Origin: Bacteroides cellulosilyticus
GTDB lineage: Bacteria; Bacteroidota; Bacteroidia; Bacteroidales; Bacteroidaceae
Assembly: GCF_020091405.1 (NCBI RefSeq)
Contig: NZ_CP081903.1
Span: 1,922,001 to 1,986,000 of the forward strand
Length of the DNA: 64,000 bases
Direction of reading: 5' to 3'
The stretch's first letter is position 1. Every line of letters begins with the position of its first letter. The notes beneath the pieces are model-generated. The model did no database searches. It was not told the origin of the DNA and saw nothing but the letters and a program-made list of their open reading frames with translations. The position numbers and the translations under genes are program-made. Shown here piece by piece: positions 9,495 to 18,464 of this stretch.

Positions 9495-11438
9495 ATGAAA
9501 ACAAATCTAATAAAAGCCATATATCTGACCTTCGGGTTATCTTCATTAGCATTAACGGGATGTTCGGACAGTTGGCTGAAACCGGAACCATTATCATTTT
9601 ATGAACCCAGTGTGACGTTATCCACCAAAGAAGGGTTGGAAGCTGCACTCACTACCTGCCACAGACAGATGCGTTATTATTATATGGAGGATAACGGACC
9701 TGCATTGGCTACGGAAATGATATTCTCGGATGTGGCTGTAACGGCTGTATCCGACTTTAGCGGGTGCCAGGACATCCTTTCGAATGTGACTCCTATTTCT
9801 GAGAACAATTGGTTCGGTACGAATATGATTAATTGGTTCTGGAATATGGGTACGCAAGGTATCAGCTTTGCCAATGTGGTGATTTCGCGCATTTCCGAGT
9901 TGGATTTGGACCAGACCACTAAAGAACAGATGTTATCCAGTGCTTATTTCCAGCGTGCCTGGCGTTACTATCATCTGATTTTCCAGTTTGGTGATATCCC
10001 CTTCCTGTCGAAAGAAGTCACGACTCCGAAGCTCGACTTTCGTTCCACAAAGATGGAAGTGGTTATCGAGCAAATGATTAAAGACCTGGAATATGCCGTA
10101 GGGCATATCCCTGATCAGGTTGATTATGGTAAAGAAAACAAGGGAGCCTGCCGGATGCTGCTTATTAAGTATTACATGGCAGCCGGAGATTTTGACAAGG
10201 CGCTTGAACAGGCCAATGCCCTTATTGATGCTTCCGGATATGAACTGATGGAAAACACATTTGGCAAGTGGGAGAATCCCTATCCGGAACATCATCCGGT
10301 GACGCGCAATGTGATCTGGGATTTGCATAGACCGGTAAATAAGGCAGATGCGTCCAATAAGGAGACCATCATGCTCATGGTGAACAGATATGATAATTCA
10401 GAAAGCCGGCTCAATACGAATTACCTGTATAATATGACTCCGTTCTGGTCGCAAACAGATGTGAACAGAGGTATCCTGGTGCCCAGTAAGTCGCAGTCCG
10501 GTATGACGAGACAGTCTGCTACGGCGGGTATGCTGGCACAATATCCTGACTTTTTAGATTGCAGGGCGATCTATGGACGTGGTGAAGCGTTTTCAAGACC
10601 TACTTATCATGCGGAAAAATCCATGTGGGGGGATAAGAATGATCTCCGACACAGCCGGGAAGCCGGTAACTGGTTCGTGATGGAGGATCTGAAATATAAT
10701 GATCCTAAATTATTGGGTACGGACGATGCTGTCTATTATCTGAAACCTATACAGAAGTATGCGGATGACGGCACGCTATTGTGCAAGGATACCATTCGTT
10801 GCTGGTTCGATTATCCGTATTATAAATTATGGGTAGAAGATACGGCGAGGGAAGTAGCCAATGGATATTCGGGTACGGACTACGTTGGAGGTTCGGGCGA
10901 TTGGTATGTATATCGTCTTGCGGAAGCTTATCTGCTGAGGGCGGAGGCTTACTACTGGAAGAAGGAATATGCGAAAGCTGCCGCTGATGTAAATAAGATC
11001 AGAGAACGTGCCGGATGTACGGATTTGTTCGATGCCGGCAAACTTAATGGATTGGACGGGCTGGACGTGATTATGGATGAAAGGGCCCGTGAACTGATGT
11101 ATGAAGAGTTCAGGCATGTGGAACTTGTACGTGTTTCGTTTATAAAAGAGAATCAGGAAGGGAATTACACCTCTCCGAAAGACCTTGCAGACGAAAGTAG
11201 TAACAGTTATTGGTGGCACAGAATCACGGAATATAATAACTATTACAATAAGGGTGTGAAAACGCTTCATAATGATGAATACAAAATAGGGAAGTACAAT
11301 ATATTCTGGCCTATACCGCAGACCGCCATTGATGCGAACTTGTATGGCCGGGTAAATCAGAACTATGGGTATTCCGGTTATGAGCTGAATGAAACCCCTA
11401 TTGCTTCACAAGAAGAGCAAATAGCATCCGGTCAGTAA
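9495..11438 (+). CDS. SusD-like surface glycan-binding lipoprotein
   Basis: 647 residues, lipobox LTGCSDSW. SusD/RagB features include an N-terminal helical region (LSSAYFQRAWRYYHLIFQFGDIPFLSKEV) and the C-terminal helix-rich part VYRLAEAYLLRAEAYYWKKEYAKAAADVNKIRERAGC, followed by MDERARELMYEEFRHVELVRVSF. It ends with the usual WPIPQTAID segment. It is longer than a typical 500-600-residue SusD. Expected to form the lid of the upstream SusC in the outer membrane and to capture the substrate of this rhamnosidase-linked locus. Confidence 0.95.
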   Translation: MKTNLIKAIYLTFGLSSLALTGCSDSWLKPEPLSFYEPSVTLSTKEGLEAALTTCHRQMRYYYMEDNGPALATEMIFSDVAVTAVSDFSGCQDILSNVTPISENNWFGTNMINWFWNMGTQGISFANVVISRISELDLDQTTKEQMLSSAYFQRAWRYYHLIFQFGDIPFLSKEVTTPKLDFRSTKMEVVIEQMIKDLEYAVGHIPDQVDYGKENKGACRMLLIKYYMAAGDFDKALEQANALIDASGYELMENTFGKWENPYPEHHPVTRNVIWDLHRPVNKADASNKETIMLMVNRYDNSESRLNTNYLYNMTPFWSQTDVNRGILVPSKSQSGMTRQSATAGMLAQYPDFLDCRAIYGRGEAFSRPTYHAEKSMWGDKNDLRHSREAGNWFVMEDLKYNDPKLLGTDDAVYYLKPIQKYADDGTLLCKDTIRCWFDYPYYKLWVEDTAREVANGYSGTDYVGGSGDWYVYRLAEAYLLRAEAYYWKKEYAKAAADVNKIRERAGCTDLFDAGKLNGLDGLDVIMDERARELMYEEFRHVELVRVSFIKENQEGNYTSPKDLADESSNSYWWHRITEYNNYYNKGVKTLHNDEYKIGKYNIFWPIPQTAIDANLYGRVNQNYGYSGYELNETPIASQEEQIASGQ

Positions 11439-11461
11439 TAAAATGAGTGTCTCATAATGAA

Positions 11462-11500
11462 GAGATTGGGCAAGTTTATTATCTTTGCTTGCCTAATCTC
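11462..11500 (+). promoter_or_regulatory. Hairpin with embedded -7-like box between SusD and GH78
   Basis: GAGATTGGGCAAG (11462-11474) pairs with CTTGCCTAATCTC (11488-11500) with one G-T wobble. The 13-nt loop overlaps TATCTTTGC (11480-11488), which fits the -7 consensus. It could be an attenuating or processing hairpin or an internal promoter for GH78. Its position inside the longest possible GH78 frame supports the later start at 11526. Confidence 0.45.
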
Positions 11501-11525
11501 CTTTATAACCCCAAAAACATCACGT

Positions 11526-14500
11526 ATGAAAAGATGTAGAATTCACATTTTATCTGTTTTGCTTATCTGTCTTTCCTGCCCTGCTCTGTTGTATGCGGCT
11601 ACGGAACATTCTGTATCTATTGAAAAGCTTAAAGTGGAATATGCCGAAATGCCATTGGGTATAGATGTGGAAAAGCCCCGCTTCAGTTGGCAGATGGTAA
11701 TGCAGAATACCGAAAGGGGGTATTCGCAGAAAGCCTATCAGATAACGGTGACTGACGAAGCGGGACAAACGGTATGGGACAGCGGAAGAGTGTCGAGTGA
11801 CCTGTCGCTGAACATTGAATATGCCGGTGCTCCCCTGCAACCCACTACCTGCTATTTCTGGACGGTAAACGTATGGAACCAGAAGGGTGAGCAATCTTCC
11901 TCGACCTCTTGGTTTGAAACGGGACTAATGAGTAAAGCCAATCCGTATGAGGGATGGAGTGATGCGAAGTGGATAGGTGGCGGAGATGAAGACATGGTGC
12001 TCTATTCCCACTATCTTCCGGTGTTCAGGCTGAACGTTGCACTCCGGTTGGATAAAGAGACAAAGAGTACTCGTGCAGGCTTTGTCTACGGAGCGAATGA
12101 TAAGCGCCTGATGAATAAGAATCTGTATCAGTTACAGAACGGGAAAGATGAGTCTTACATAAAAATAGAACTGGACTTGGATTCGCTTGCTTCGGGTAAA
12201 GAGGCGATGTTGAATGTATATCGTGTAGGATACCATCCGAACGACCGGAAAGATGTTCCTTTCAAGAGCTTTCCCATCCCCCTGGCATTGATTAATGAAA
12301 GTAATAAGTATGACCTGCATACGGTGAACCTTACTTCTGATCTGGGTTTTACAAGATTCTACGTGGATAATGCTGAAGAGCTTGGTTGGATAAATCTGAA
12401 TCCGTTGGGGCAGGGAGGTGATTTCATCGCTTTCCCGGTAGTGGGCGACATTGGCTTTGATGTTCCCGCCGGGCAATCCGTTACTTTCCCGAAGATGGAG
12501 ATTGCCAACTTCAGAAGTCCTTCGAACGTGATTGCTACTTGCCGGGAAGGAAATAGCCGGATAGTCGGCGGAGCTTCCGGCGTTCTTGCTATATTTACTC
12601 CCGAAGGAAACTCCGCACCGATGCTTCGTACGGTCTTCTCTTCTCCCGATGCGGAGATTGTAAAAGCCCGCCTGTATGTTACTTCACGTGGCATTTATGA
12701 GGTCTATCTCAATGGTGAGCGTGTAGGGGATGATTATTTTAATCCCGGAGTTACCCAGTATAACAAAACTCATCTGTACCAGACGTTTGATGTGACAAAG
12801 TACGTCCATTCCGGCAGAAATGCCCTGGGTGCTTTGCTGGCAGAAGGCTGGTGGAGCGGTGGCGCTACTTTTACGGGAGATAACTGGAACTTCTTCGGTG
12901 ACCGCCAGTCTTTATTGGCAAAATTGGTTATCACGTATGCGGACGGTAGGACCAATGTTGTGGTGACCGATCCTTTGTCCTGGCAGTATTTCGGCAAAGG
13001 CCCCGTTGCTTACGGCAGTTTCTTTCAGGGCGAAGTGTATGATGCTTTAAGGGAACCGGCAGTGGAAGGCTGGAGCACGGCATCTTATGATGCATCTGCC
13101 TGGAAACCGGTTCATGAGGTTGCTTTGAAAGGACATATCAGTACGGCGGGAAATCCGAATATGCCGTGGGTGAACGATTATTCCGGTTTTGAACTTATCG
13201 GGCAATTCGGCCAGACGGTGAAACAAATCAATGAACTGACGGCTCTTTCAGTAGAAGAAGTCCGCCCCGGTGTGTTTGTGTACGACATGGGGCAGAATAT
13301 GGTAGGAGTCCCCCGTATCAGTTTGTCGGGCATGCAGCCCGGAACGGAAATCACTCTGCGCTTTGCGGAAGTGAAATATCCCGATTTGCCGGAATACGAG
13401 GGAAACATCGGCATGATTATGCTGGAGAATATCCGTGCCGCTATGGCTCAGGATATTTATATCGCCAAAGGCGGGCAGGAAACCATCTCTCCCCGTTTCA
13501 CCTATCATGGCTACCGCTTTATAGAGATAACGGGTATTGACAAACCCTTGCCTGTGGAATCCGTGAAAGGGATAGTGCTAAGCTCTATACACGAACTGGC
13601 TTCTCACTACGAAACTTCCAATGCACGGGTGAACCAGCTGTGGAAGAATATCACCTGGTCTTCTTACGGCAACTTCCTTTCCATTCCTACGGACTGTCCG
13701 CAACGCAATGAGCGCTTGGGGTGGAGTGGGGATATCTCCGTCTTCTCCCGTACCGCCACTTATTTGGCGGATGTACCGCAGTTCCTGCGCCGTCATATGC
13801 GTGCCATGCGCGATGTGCAGCGGACGGACGGACGCTTCCCGGATATCGCCCCATTAGGTGGTGGTTTCGGTGGTATACTGTGGGGCAGTGCCGGAATTAC
13901 GGTTCCCTGGGAGTGCTACCAGCAATACGGAGATACCGCACTGCTGAGCGAGCACTACACTGCCATGAAGCGCTATATTCAATATATCATTGACCAAACG
14001 ATTGAGACGGAAACCAATCTGATCGTGCAGACCCGTTCATGGGGTGACCTGTGTGACTGGTTAGGATTGGAGGATGAGAAGAATGATAAGTCCCTGGTAT
14101 GGGAAGCCTATTTCATCCACGACCTGGAATTGATGACAAAGATAGCGGCGGCTTTGGGTAAGACGTCCGATGCCGCATGGTTCCGCAACTTGCATGCCGC
14201 CCGGAGGGATTTCTTCAATAAGACTTATATAGAGCCGGAAAGCGGAAAAACGATATTCTCCGCTTTCATCCCTGACAAGAAGGGGCAACCTGTCGATATA
14301 CAGACTTCGTATGTGCTTCCATTGGCTTTCGGCATTATCGATGAAGAGAACCGTAATAAGGTGATTGCTAATCTTGCGGAGACAGTCAGACGGGAGAATA
14401 CCACTGATAGAGGCCGCCTGTGTCCTTCTTACTCTCTTATGACCGGTTTCATCGGTACGGCATGGATCAGTAAGGCTTTATCCGATTACGGGCTGAACGA

Positions 14501-15074
14501 TCTGGCTTACAGGCTGCTTCAACAGACTGATTATCCTTCGTGGCTTTATTCCGTGGAACAGGGAGCGACTACCATTTGGGAACGTCTGAACTCTTACACT
14601 CACACGGATGGTTTCGGTGGTAACAATCGCATGAACTCTTTCAATCATTATTCTTTTGGTGCCGTAGGTGCCTGGATGTACAATTATTCTTTAGGAATAC
14701 AGCGTGATGAGGCTTATCCCGGTTTCAAACAGTTCATTCTGAAGCCGATGCCCGATCCGACCGGAAAGATGAAGTATGCCCGGGGATATTATGATTCGAT
14801 GTACGGACGTATTGAGAGTGGTTGGAGAGAGGAAAGAGGCATGATTCGTTATACTTTCACGGTGCCCGGAAATACTACGGCTACGCTGTATCTGCCGGCT
14901 GCATCGTTGAGAGATGTCCGCGAAGGGGAAAAACTGATCCGGAAATGCAAAGGAATAGAATATATTGGTGAAGGAAGCGGGCAGGTAGTCTTGAAGCTTC
15001 TTCCCGGTAGCTATTCGTTCGAGGTAAAGAAGGAACACCTGATGGCGGGGAAGAAGGGAAAGAAGAGGAAATAG
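11526..15074 (+). CDS. GH78 alpha-L-rhamnosidase
   Basis: 1182 residues from the ATG at 11526, which gives a clean signal peptide (MKRCRIHILSVLLICLSCPALLYAAT). An ATG at 11457 is in frame but would add a hairpin-derived, signal-like stretch in front of it. An N-terminal beta-sandwich (IEKLKVEYAEMPLGIDVEKPRFSW) is typical of GH78. The (alpha/alpha)6 barrel contains PTDCPQRNERLGWSGD, with E729 the predicted general acid, and GATTIWERLNS, with E1019 the predicted base. A C-terminal beta-domain follows (GYYDSMYGRIESGW). It would release alpha-linked rhamnose by inversion in the periplasm. The basic C-terminus (KKGKKRK) is unusual but short. The substrate is probably a pectin- or plant-derived rhamnosylated glycan (inference). 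Confidence 0.93.
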   Translation: MKRCRIHILSVLLICLSCPALLYAATEHSVSIEKLKVEYAEMPLGIDVEKPRFSWQMVMQNTERGYSQKAYQITVTDEAGQTVWDSGRVSSDLSLNIEYAGAPLQPTTCYFWTVNVWNQKGEQSSSTSWFETGLMSKANPYEGWSDAKWIGGGDEDMVLYSHYLPVFRLNVALRLDKETKSTRAGFVYGANDKRLMNKNLYQLQNGKDESYIKIELDLDSLASGKEAMLNVYRVGYHPNDRKDVPFKSFPIPLALINESNKYDLHTVNLTSDLGFTRFYVDNAEELGWINLNPLGQGGDFIAFPVVGDIGFDVPAGQSVTFPKMEIANFRSPSNVIATCREGNSRIVGGASGVLAIFTPEGNSAPMLRTVFSSPDAEIVKARLYVTSRGIYEVYLNGERVGDDYFNPGVTQYNKTHLYQTFDVTKYVHSGRNALGALLAEGWWSGGATFTGDNWNFFGDRQSLLAKLVITYADGRTNVVVTDPLSWQYFGKGPVAYGSFFQGEVYDALREPAVEGWSTASYDASAWKPVHEVALKGHISTAGNPNMPWVNDYSGFELIGQFGQTVKQINELTALSVEEVRPGVFVYDMGQNMVGVPRISLSGMQPGTEITLRFAEVKYPDLPEYEGNIGMIMLENIRAAMAQDIYIAKGGQETISPRFTYHGYRFIEITGIDKPLPVESVKGIVLSSIHELASHYETSNARVNQLWKNITWSSYGNFLSIPTDCPQRNERLGWSGDISVFSRTATYLADVPQFLRRHMRAMRDVQRTDGRFPDIAPLGGGFGGILWGSAGITVPWECYQQYGDTALLSEHYTAMKRYIQYIIDQTIETETNLIVQTRSWGDLCDWLGLEDEKNDKSLVWEAYFIHDLELMTKIAAALGKTSDAAWFRNLHAARRDFFNKTYIEPESGKTIFSAFIPDKKGQPVDIQTSYVLPLAFGIIDEENRNKVIANLAETVRRENTTDRGRLCPSYSLMTGFIGTAWISKALSDYGLNDLAYRLLQQTDYPSWLYSVEQGATTIWERLNSYTHTDGFGGNNRMNSFNHYSFGAVGAWMYNYSLGIQRDEAYPGFKQFILKPMPDPTGKMKYARGYYDSMYGRIESGWREERGMIRYTFTVPGNTTATLYLPAASLRDVREGEKLIRKCKGIEYIGEGSGQVVLKLLPGSYSFEVKKEHLMAGKKGKKRK

Positions 15075-15090
15075 GTATGGAAATGGAGTC

Positions 15091-15172
15091 TCACCACAGA
15101 GTAACAAAGAGTTTCACGGAGTTAAAATTAGAGAAATAAAACTCCGTGAAACTCTTTGTTACTCTGTGGTGA
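15091..15172. terminator. Perfect 33-bp-stem palindrome between convergent GH78 and GH97 genes
   Basis: The arm at 15091-15123 is the exact reverse complement of 15140-15172, with a 16-nt A/T-rich loop. It begins 16 bp after the GH78 stop and ends 6 bp before the GH97 stop, so it can act as a bidirectional terminator. Neither side carries a T tract. The arm contains CACAGAGTAACAAAGAG, a word I associate with dispersed intergenic repeats in Bacteroides, although that could not be checked here. Confidence 0.8.
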
Positions 15173-15178
15173 AAGGCT

Positions 15179-17194
15179 CTACATCTTCTCTATCCTTATC
15201 GCCGCTCCACCGCCTCGCGCGAGAGGTAATTTCAACACCGTATCCGCATTCACTTCTTGTTGTATGATGTTTACCGGATAAGGGTTTGTCTTATAGTCCG
15301 CCTTATCACCATCCAGATAAAGAGTTGCTTTATAAGTGGTGTGGTCATCCAGAAAGTCCAGAGGCAGTTCCATGTTCCGTGTCTTCCGGTTGGTGATACA
15401 GCCTACAAACCAATCTTCGCTATTCCGGTCCTTACGGGCGATGGTCACGTACTCACCTATTTTTGCATCAGGTATCACCGTCTTTGCCCACGTGGTGGGG
15501 CAGGATGTAATGAATGAGAACTCCGGTCTTCCTTCATAGTTCTCTATCATATCCGATGCCATTTGAAGCGGGCTGAACAGAATTACACTCAGTGCCAGTT
15601 GCTTGGCAATCGTGGTCTGTACCTGTGTGCCGGGAAAGACGGGGTTGCTGAAGTTGAACGTTCCCGGCGTGAAGTCCATCGGCCCGGCAAGTCCGCGAGT
15701 GAAGGGGATGATGCAGGTATGTTCGGGCGGATTACCTCCGTCGGCTGACCAGGCATCATATTCCTGTCCGCGTACTCCTTCCTGGGTCATCAGGTTGGGG
15801 TAGGTACGTTGCAGACCGCTGGGCATGGCCGGTTCGTGGTTGTCCACCATGATACCGTAGCGGGCAGCCGTCTCTATAACTTTGCGGTAGTGGCGTACAC
15901 CATATTGGCTGTGTTGCAGTTCCTTGCCGTCAAGCTGTGGGTTGACATATCCCGTCTTTACGGCATTGATACCGAGTGAACGATACAGGGCGTAAGCACT
16001 GTCTAGTTGCTGCTCGTAGTTGGTGGCCGCGCCGCCGGTTTCGTTATGAGCTATCAGGCGCACACCTTTCTCACGGGCATACTCGGCCAGTTTCTTCAGG
16101 TCATAGTCCGGATAGGGGCGGGTGAAGCTGAATTTATCTCCTTCAACCGTCCAGTCACCGTCCCAGCCGTAGTTCCAGCCTTCCACCAGTACACCGCTGA
16201 ATCCGTTCCGGGCGGCAAAGTCTATGTGACGCATGGTGTTCCGGGTAGTAGCACCATGTTTGGGACCTTGTGCCCAAGTGTATTTCTCCATGTGCATACC
16301 CCACCAGATGCCGATGTAACGGCCCGGTTCTATCCACGACGTATCTTCCAGCTTGCAGGGTTCGTTCAGGTTCAGCATCAGGCGGGAGAGGATAAGGTCG
16401 CCCGGTTTTTTACCTACGATAATCGTCCGCCAGGGGCTGGCGAAAGGCACGGTGGCAAATACCTTCTCACCCGTAGACCACGGAGTGAGTGCTGCACGCA
16501 GCGTGGTAGGGATTTCCGAGTCCGGCGTCAGGTTCAGACTGGCATAGTCGGCCAGGTTCGCTTCGTGCAGAACGATGTAAAGGCTGTCATTGGCTTCTAT
16601 CGTCACCGGTGTGGAAACCGTGTCCTTGCTGCTGACGGGAGAAGATTCATACAGTGCCTCGTAGTATTTGGTTCCGTTTGTCGGGATACTCCAGGTGGGG
16701 GCGTCCCATGGCAGGTTGAATTCTGTTTGCTCGTCCAGGATGACGAATTGTTTCAGACTTTTCTGTTCGGGAAATACGTAGCGGAAGCCCACTCCGTCGT
16801 CGAACGCTCTGAAGACGATGGAAAGCCGGCGGTGAAGGTTGCTCTTCTCTTCCAGTTCCAGTGTCAGTTCGTTGTAGTGATTCCGCACTTCCACTTCTTC
16901 ACCCCAAGGTTGTTTCCAGGTTTCATCCAGTGAGTCATGCCTAACGTTGAGGATGCGGAAATTCCCGTCGAAGTTCCCTCCCTCCAGTTTAAAGCCGAGG
17001 AAAGATTGGTTGATGACGGGTTCTGTTCCCCGCTTCACGGTGTAGTAAGGCCTTCCGTTCTCCAGTCCGGCAGTCAGGCGGATTTGCCCGTCGGGTGATT
17101 GGAGGAGGGACGGTTTATCCGTAGTGCATGCGCCGAAGGCGAGGCATAGCCATGTGGCTAATAATGTATATAACAGGTCTGTTCTCATATTCAT
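15179..17194 (-). CDS. GH97 glycoside hydrolase, SusB-type (inverting alpha-glucosidase-like), lipoprotein
   Basis: 671 residues, lipobox AFGAC (Cys23; the second ATG at 17188 is also possible). The GH97 N-terminal beta-domain is SPDGQIRLTAGLENGRPYYTVKRG, followed by a barrel with VEGWNYGWDGDW and NAVKTGYVNPQ. E385 (AHNETGG), E454 (DNHEPAMPSG) and E478 (VRGQEYDAW) are spaced 69 and 24 residues apart. That equals the spacing of the catalytic glutamates 439/508/532 I recall for B. thetaiotaomicron SusB, and points to the inverting alpha-glucosidase branch rather than the retaining alpha-galactosidase branch. It is last in the minus-strand operon, 3 bp after the GH71/99-like gene. Confidence 0.92.
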   Translation of the reverse strand: MNMRTDLLYTLLATWLCLAFGACTTDKPSLLQSPDGQIRLTAGLENGRPYYTVKRGTEPVINQSFLGFKLEGGNFDGNFRILNVRHDSLDETWKQPWGEEVEVRNHYNELTLELEEKSNLHRRLSIVFRAFDDGVGFRYVFPEQKSLKQFVILDEQTEFNLPWDAPTWSIPTNGTKYYEALYESSPVSSKDTVSTPVTIEANDSLYIVLHEANLADYASLNLTPDSEIPTTLRAALTPWSTGEKVFATVPFASPWRTIIVGKKPGDLILSRLMLNLNEPCKLEDTSWIEPGRYIGIWWGMHMEKYTWAQGPKHGATTRNTMRHIDFAARNGFSGVLVEGWNYGWDGDWTVEGDKFSFTRPYPDYDLKKLAEYAREKGVRLIAHNETGGAATNYEQQLDSAYALYRSLGINAVKTGYVNPQLDGKELQHSQYGVRHYRKVIETAARYGIMVDNHEPAMPSGLQRTYPNLMTQEGVRGQEYDAWSADGGNPPEHTCIIPFTRGLAGPMDFTPGTFNFSNPVFPGTQVQTTIAKQLALSVILFSPLQMASDMIENYEGRPEFSFITSCPTTWAKTVIPDAKIGEYVTIARKDRNSEDWFVGCITNRKTRNMELPLDFLDDHTTYKATLYLDGDKADYKTNPYPVNIIQQEVNADTVLKLPLARGGGAAIRIEKM

Positions 17195-17197
17195 CAG

Positions 17198-18442
17198 TTA
17201 TTTCTTCAGTTCATTCATCAGTTGTTGGGCTTTGTCCGCTTGCAGGGATACGAAGTAGTAGAAGGCTTGCGACAGAATCTTCTGTGCCGCCGCATCCTTG
17301 GCATACTCTTTTTCCAGCACGTACCAGCGGTACACGTCTTTCAGTACACTCTCGCTATAAGTGACGCCGGCAAACTGTTGCAGGGCGGTCAGATAGCGGT
17401 ATTCCCATTCTTGCGTAGGTTCGATGTTAGTACCTTCGCCAAAGTCGTTCCAGGTGATTAGTTGCAGATGGTCCAGTCCGGCGGTTCGGGCGGCTTCCAA
17501 TTGGCGGGTGAAGAGGGCGCCGTTTTCGGAGTCTACCTTCACGTGGGGATTGTCTCCCCATCCGCCTTCTTTATAGTAGGCATCAAAGCCGGGCATGGCA
17601 CCTCCCATAAACACGTTGAACTTGTCTTTTTGCTCATAGGCCTTTTCTGGTTGCGCGTCTACCCACAGATATTCTCCGGCGGCATTCGTGTACTGGCTGT
17701 TGTTGGCCGTACTGGCTGAGAATGTGTAGAGCGTAAGGAAAGTGGGGCGGGTTTTCAGGCTTCCCAGCACGTCGTTCCATTCTTCAGGGGTTTGTATGGT
17801 TTGCGGGCCGAAGGTCATCAGCAGCGGTTTGCTGTTTATCCGGATGTAGCAGTCCTTGCTGAAGAAGCTGTTTTCCAGATATTTCAGGTCTTGCTTGGCT
17901 TGAGTCAGTTGTCCCTGTTTGCTCAGGTCCTTCAAGGTCTGGTCTTCGTAGACGATGGCTAACTCCAGTCCGGCACGTTCCACGGCTTTGACGAGCGCTT
18001 CCGTATTCCGCTTGTTGGCGGGGTAGTCCCATTTGTCCTGGATGCCGTACCAATCAACCAGTATTCCGTCTATGCCGGAATACTTCATCAGCAGGAGGTG
18101 GTAGTTCAGCACGTCGGTATCACTGGAGGCATACGGGCCGATGAGCGGGTAGTAACGGGAAGCTATTTCCCGTTTTCCGTTGCTGTTCACTTTGTCCGGG
18201 TTGCAGTTGCTCATGGTCCAGTGTTGTCCCCATGTGCCGTTGTTGCTGGCGGGGTCTTCAAACCACGGCATATAGTGCACGTATAGCTTCATGGGGTTCG
18301 TCTTGGTCACGGCCACGGGATCCAGCGCTCCGGGCAGGACGGGTTCTCCGCCACCGTTACCGGGAGAATCGTTTCCGCTGCTGCAAGCACCTGCTCCGAG
18401 CAGGAGCAGGAGGCAACAAATAATGGCTTTTATCAGCTTCAT
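17198..18442 (-). CDS. GH71/GH99-like endo-acting glycoside hydrolase, lipoprotein
   Basis: 414 residues, lipobox GAGAC (Cys20). The motifs MKLYVHYMPWFEDP, GQHWTMSN, YYPLIGPYASSDTDVLNYHLLLMKYSGIDGILVDWYG and LITWNDFGEGTNIEP fit the GH71/GH99-like barrel found in Bacteroides PULs. In GH99 endo-alpha-mannanases the catalytic motif is close to WNEWHEG; here it is WNDFGEG, with D333 and E336 at the corresponding places, so activity may differ from GH99 proper. GH71 members cleave alpha-1,3-glucan and GH99 members alpha-mannosidic bonds near Glc- or Man-alpha-1,3-Man. With the neighbouring GH97 and SusR-like gene, an alpha-glucan or glucosylated alpha-mannan is the best guess. Confidence 0.82.
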   Translation of the reverse strand: MKLIKAIICCLLLLLGAGACSSGNDSPGNGGGEPVLPGALDPVAVTKTNPMKLYVHYMPWFEDPASNNGTWGQHWTMSNCNPDKVNSNGKREIASRYYPLIGPYASSDTDVLNYHLLLMKYSGIDGILVDWYGIQDKWDYPANKRNTEALVKAVERAGLELAIVYEDQTLKDLSKQGQLTQAKQDLKYLENSFFSKDCYIRINSKPLLMTFGPQTIQTPEEWNDVLGSLKTRPTFLTLYTFSASTANNSQYTNAAGEYLWVDAQPEKAYEQKDKFNVFMGGAMPGFDAYYKEGGWGDNPHVKVDSENGALFTRQLEAARTAGLDHLQLITWNDFGEGTNIEPTQEWEYRYLTALQQFAGVTYSESVLKDVYRWYVLEKEYAKDAAAQKILSQAFYYFVSLQADKAQQLMNELKK

Positions 18443-18464
18443 GACAGTTCGTTTTATTAGGTCC

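Noticed and set aside
11457..11525. Upstream start for GH78
   Set aside because: The extension is encoded by a hairpin and would place a second signal-like segment before a clean signal peptide starting at 11526.
13691..13735. GH78 inactive because RNER replaces RDER in the acid motif
   Set aside because: The glutamate itself is kept, and the preceding position is variable as far as I know, so loss of activity cannot be argued.
16007..16933. 308-residue open frame opposite the GH97 gene
   Set aside because: Antisense to a well-supported gene, composition is a shadow of the coding strand, and it has no signal, fold or family features.
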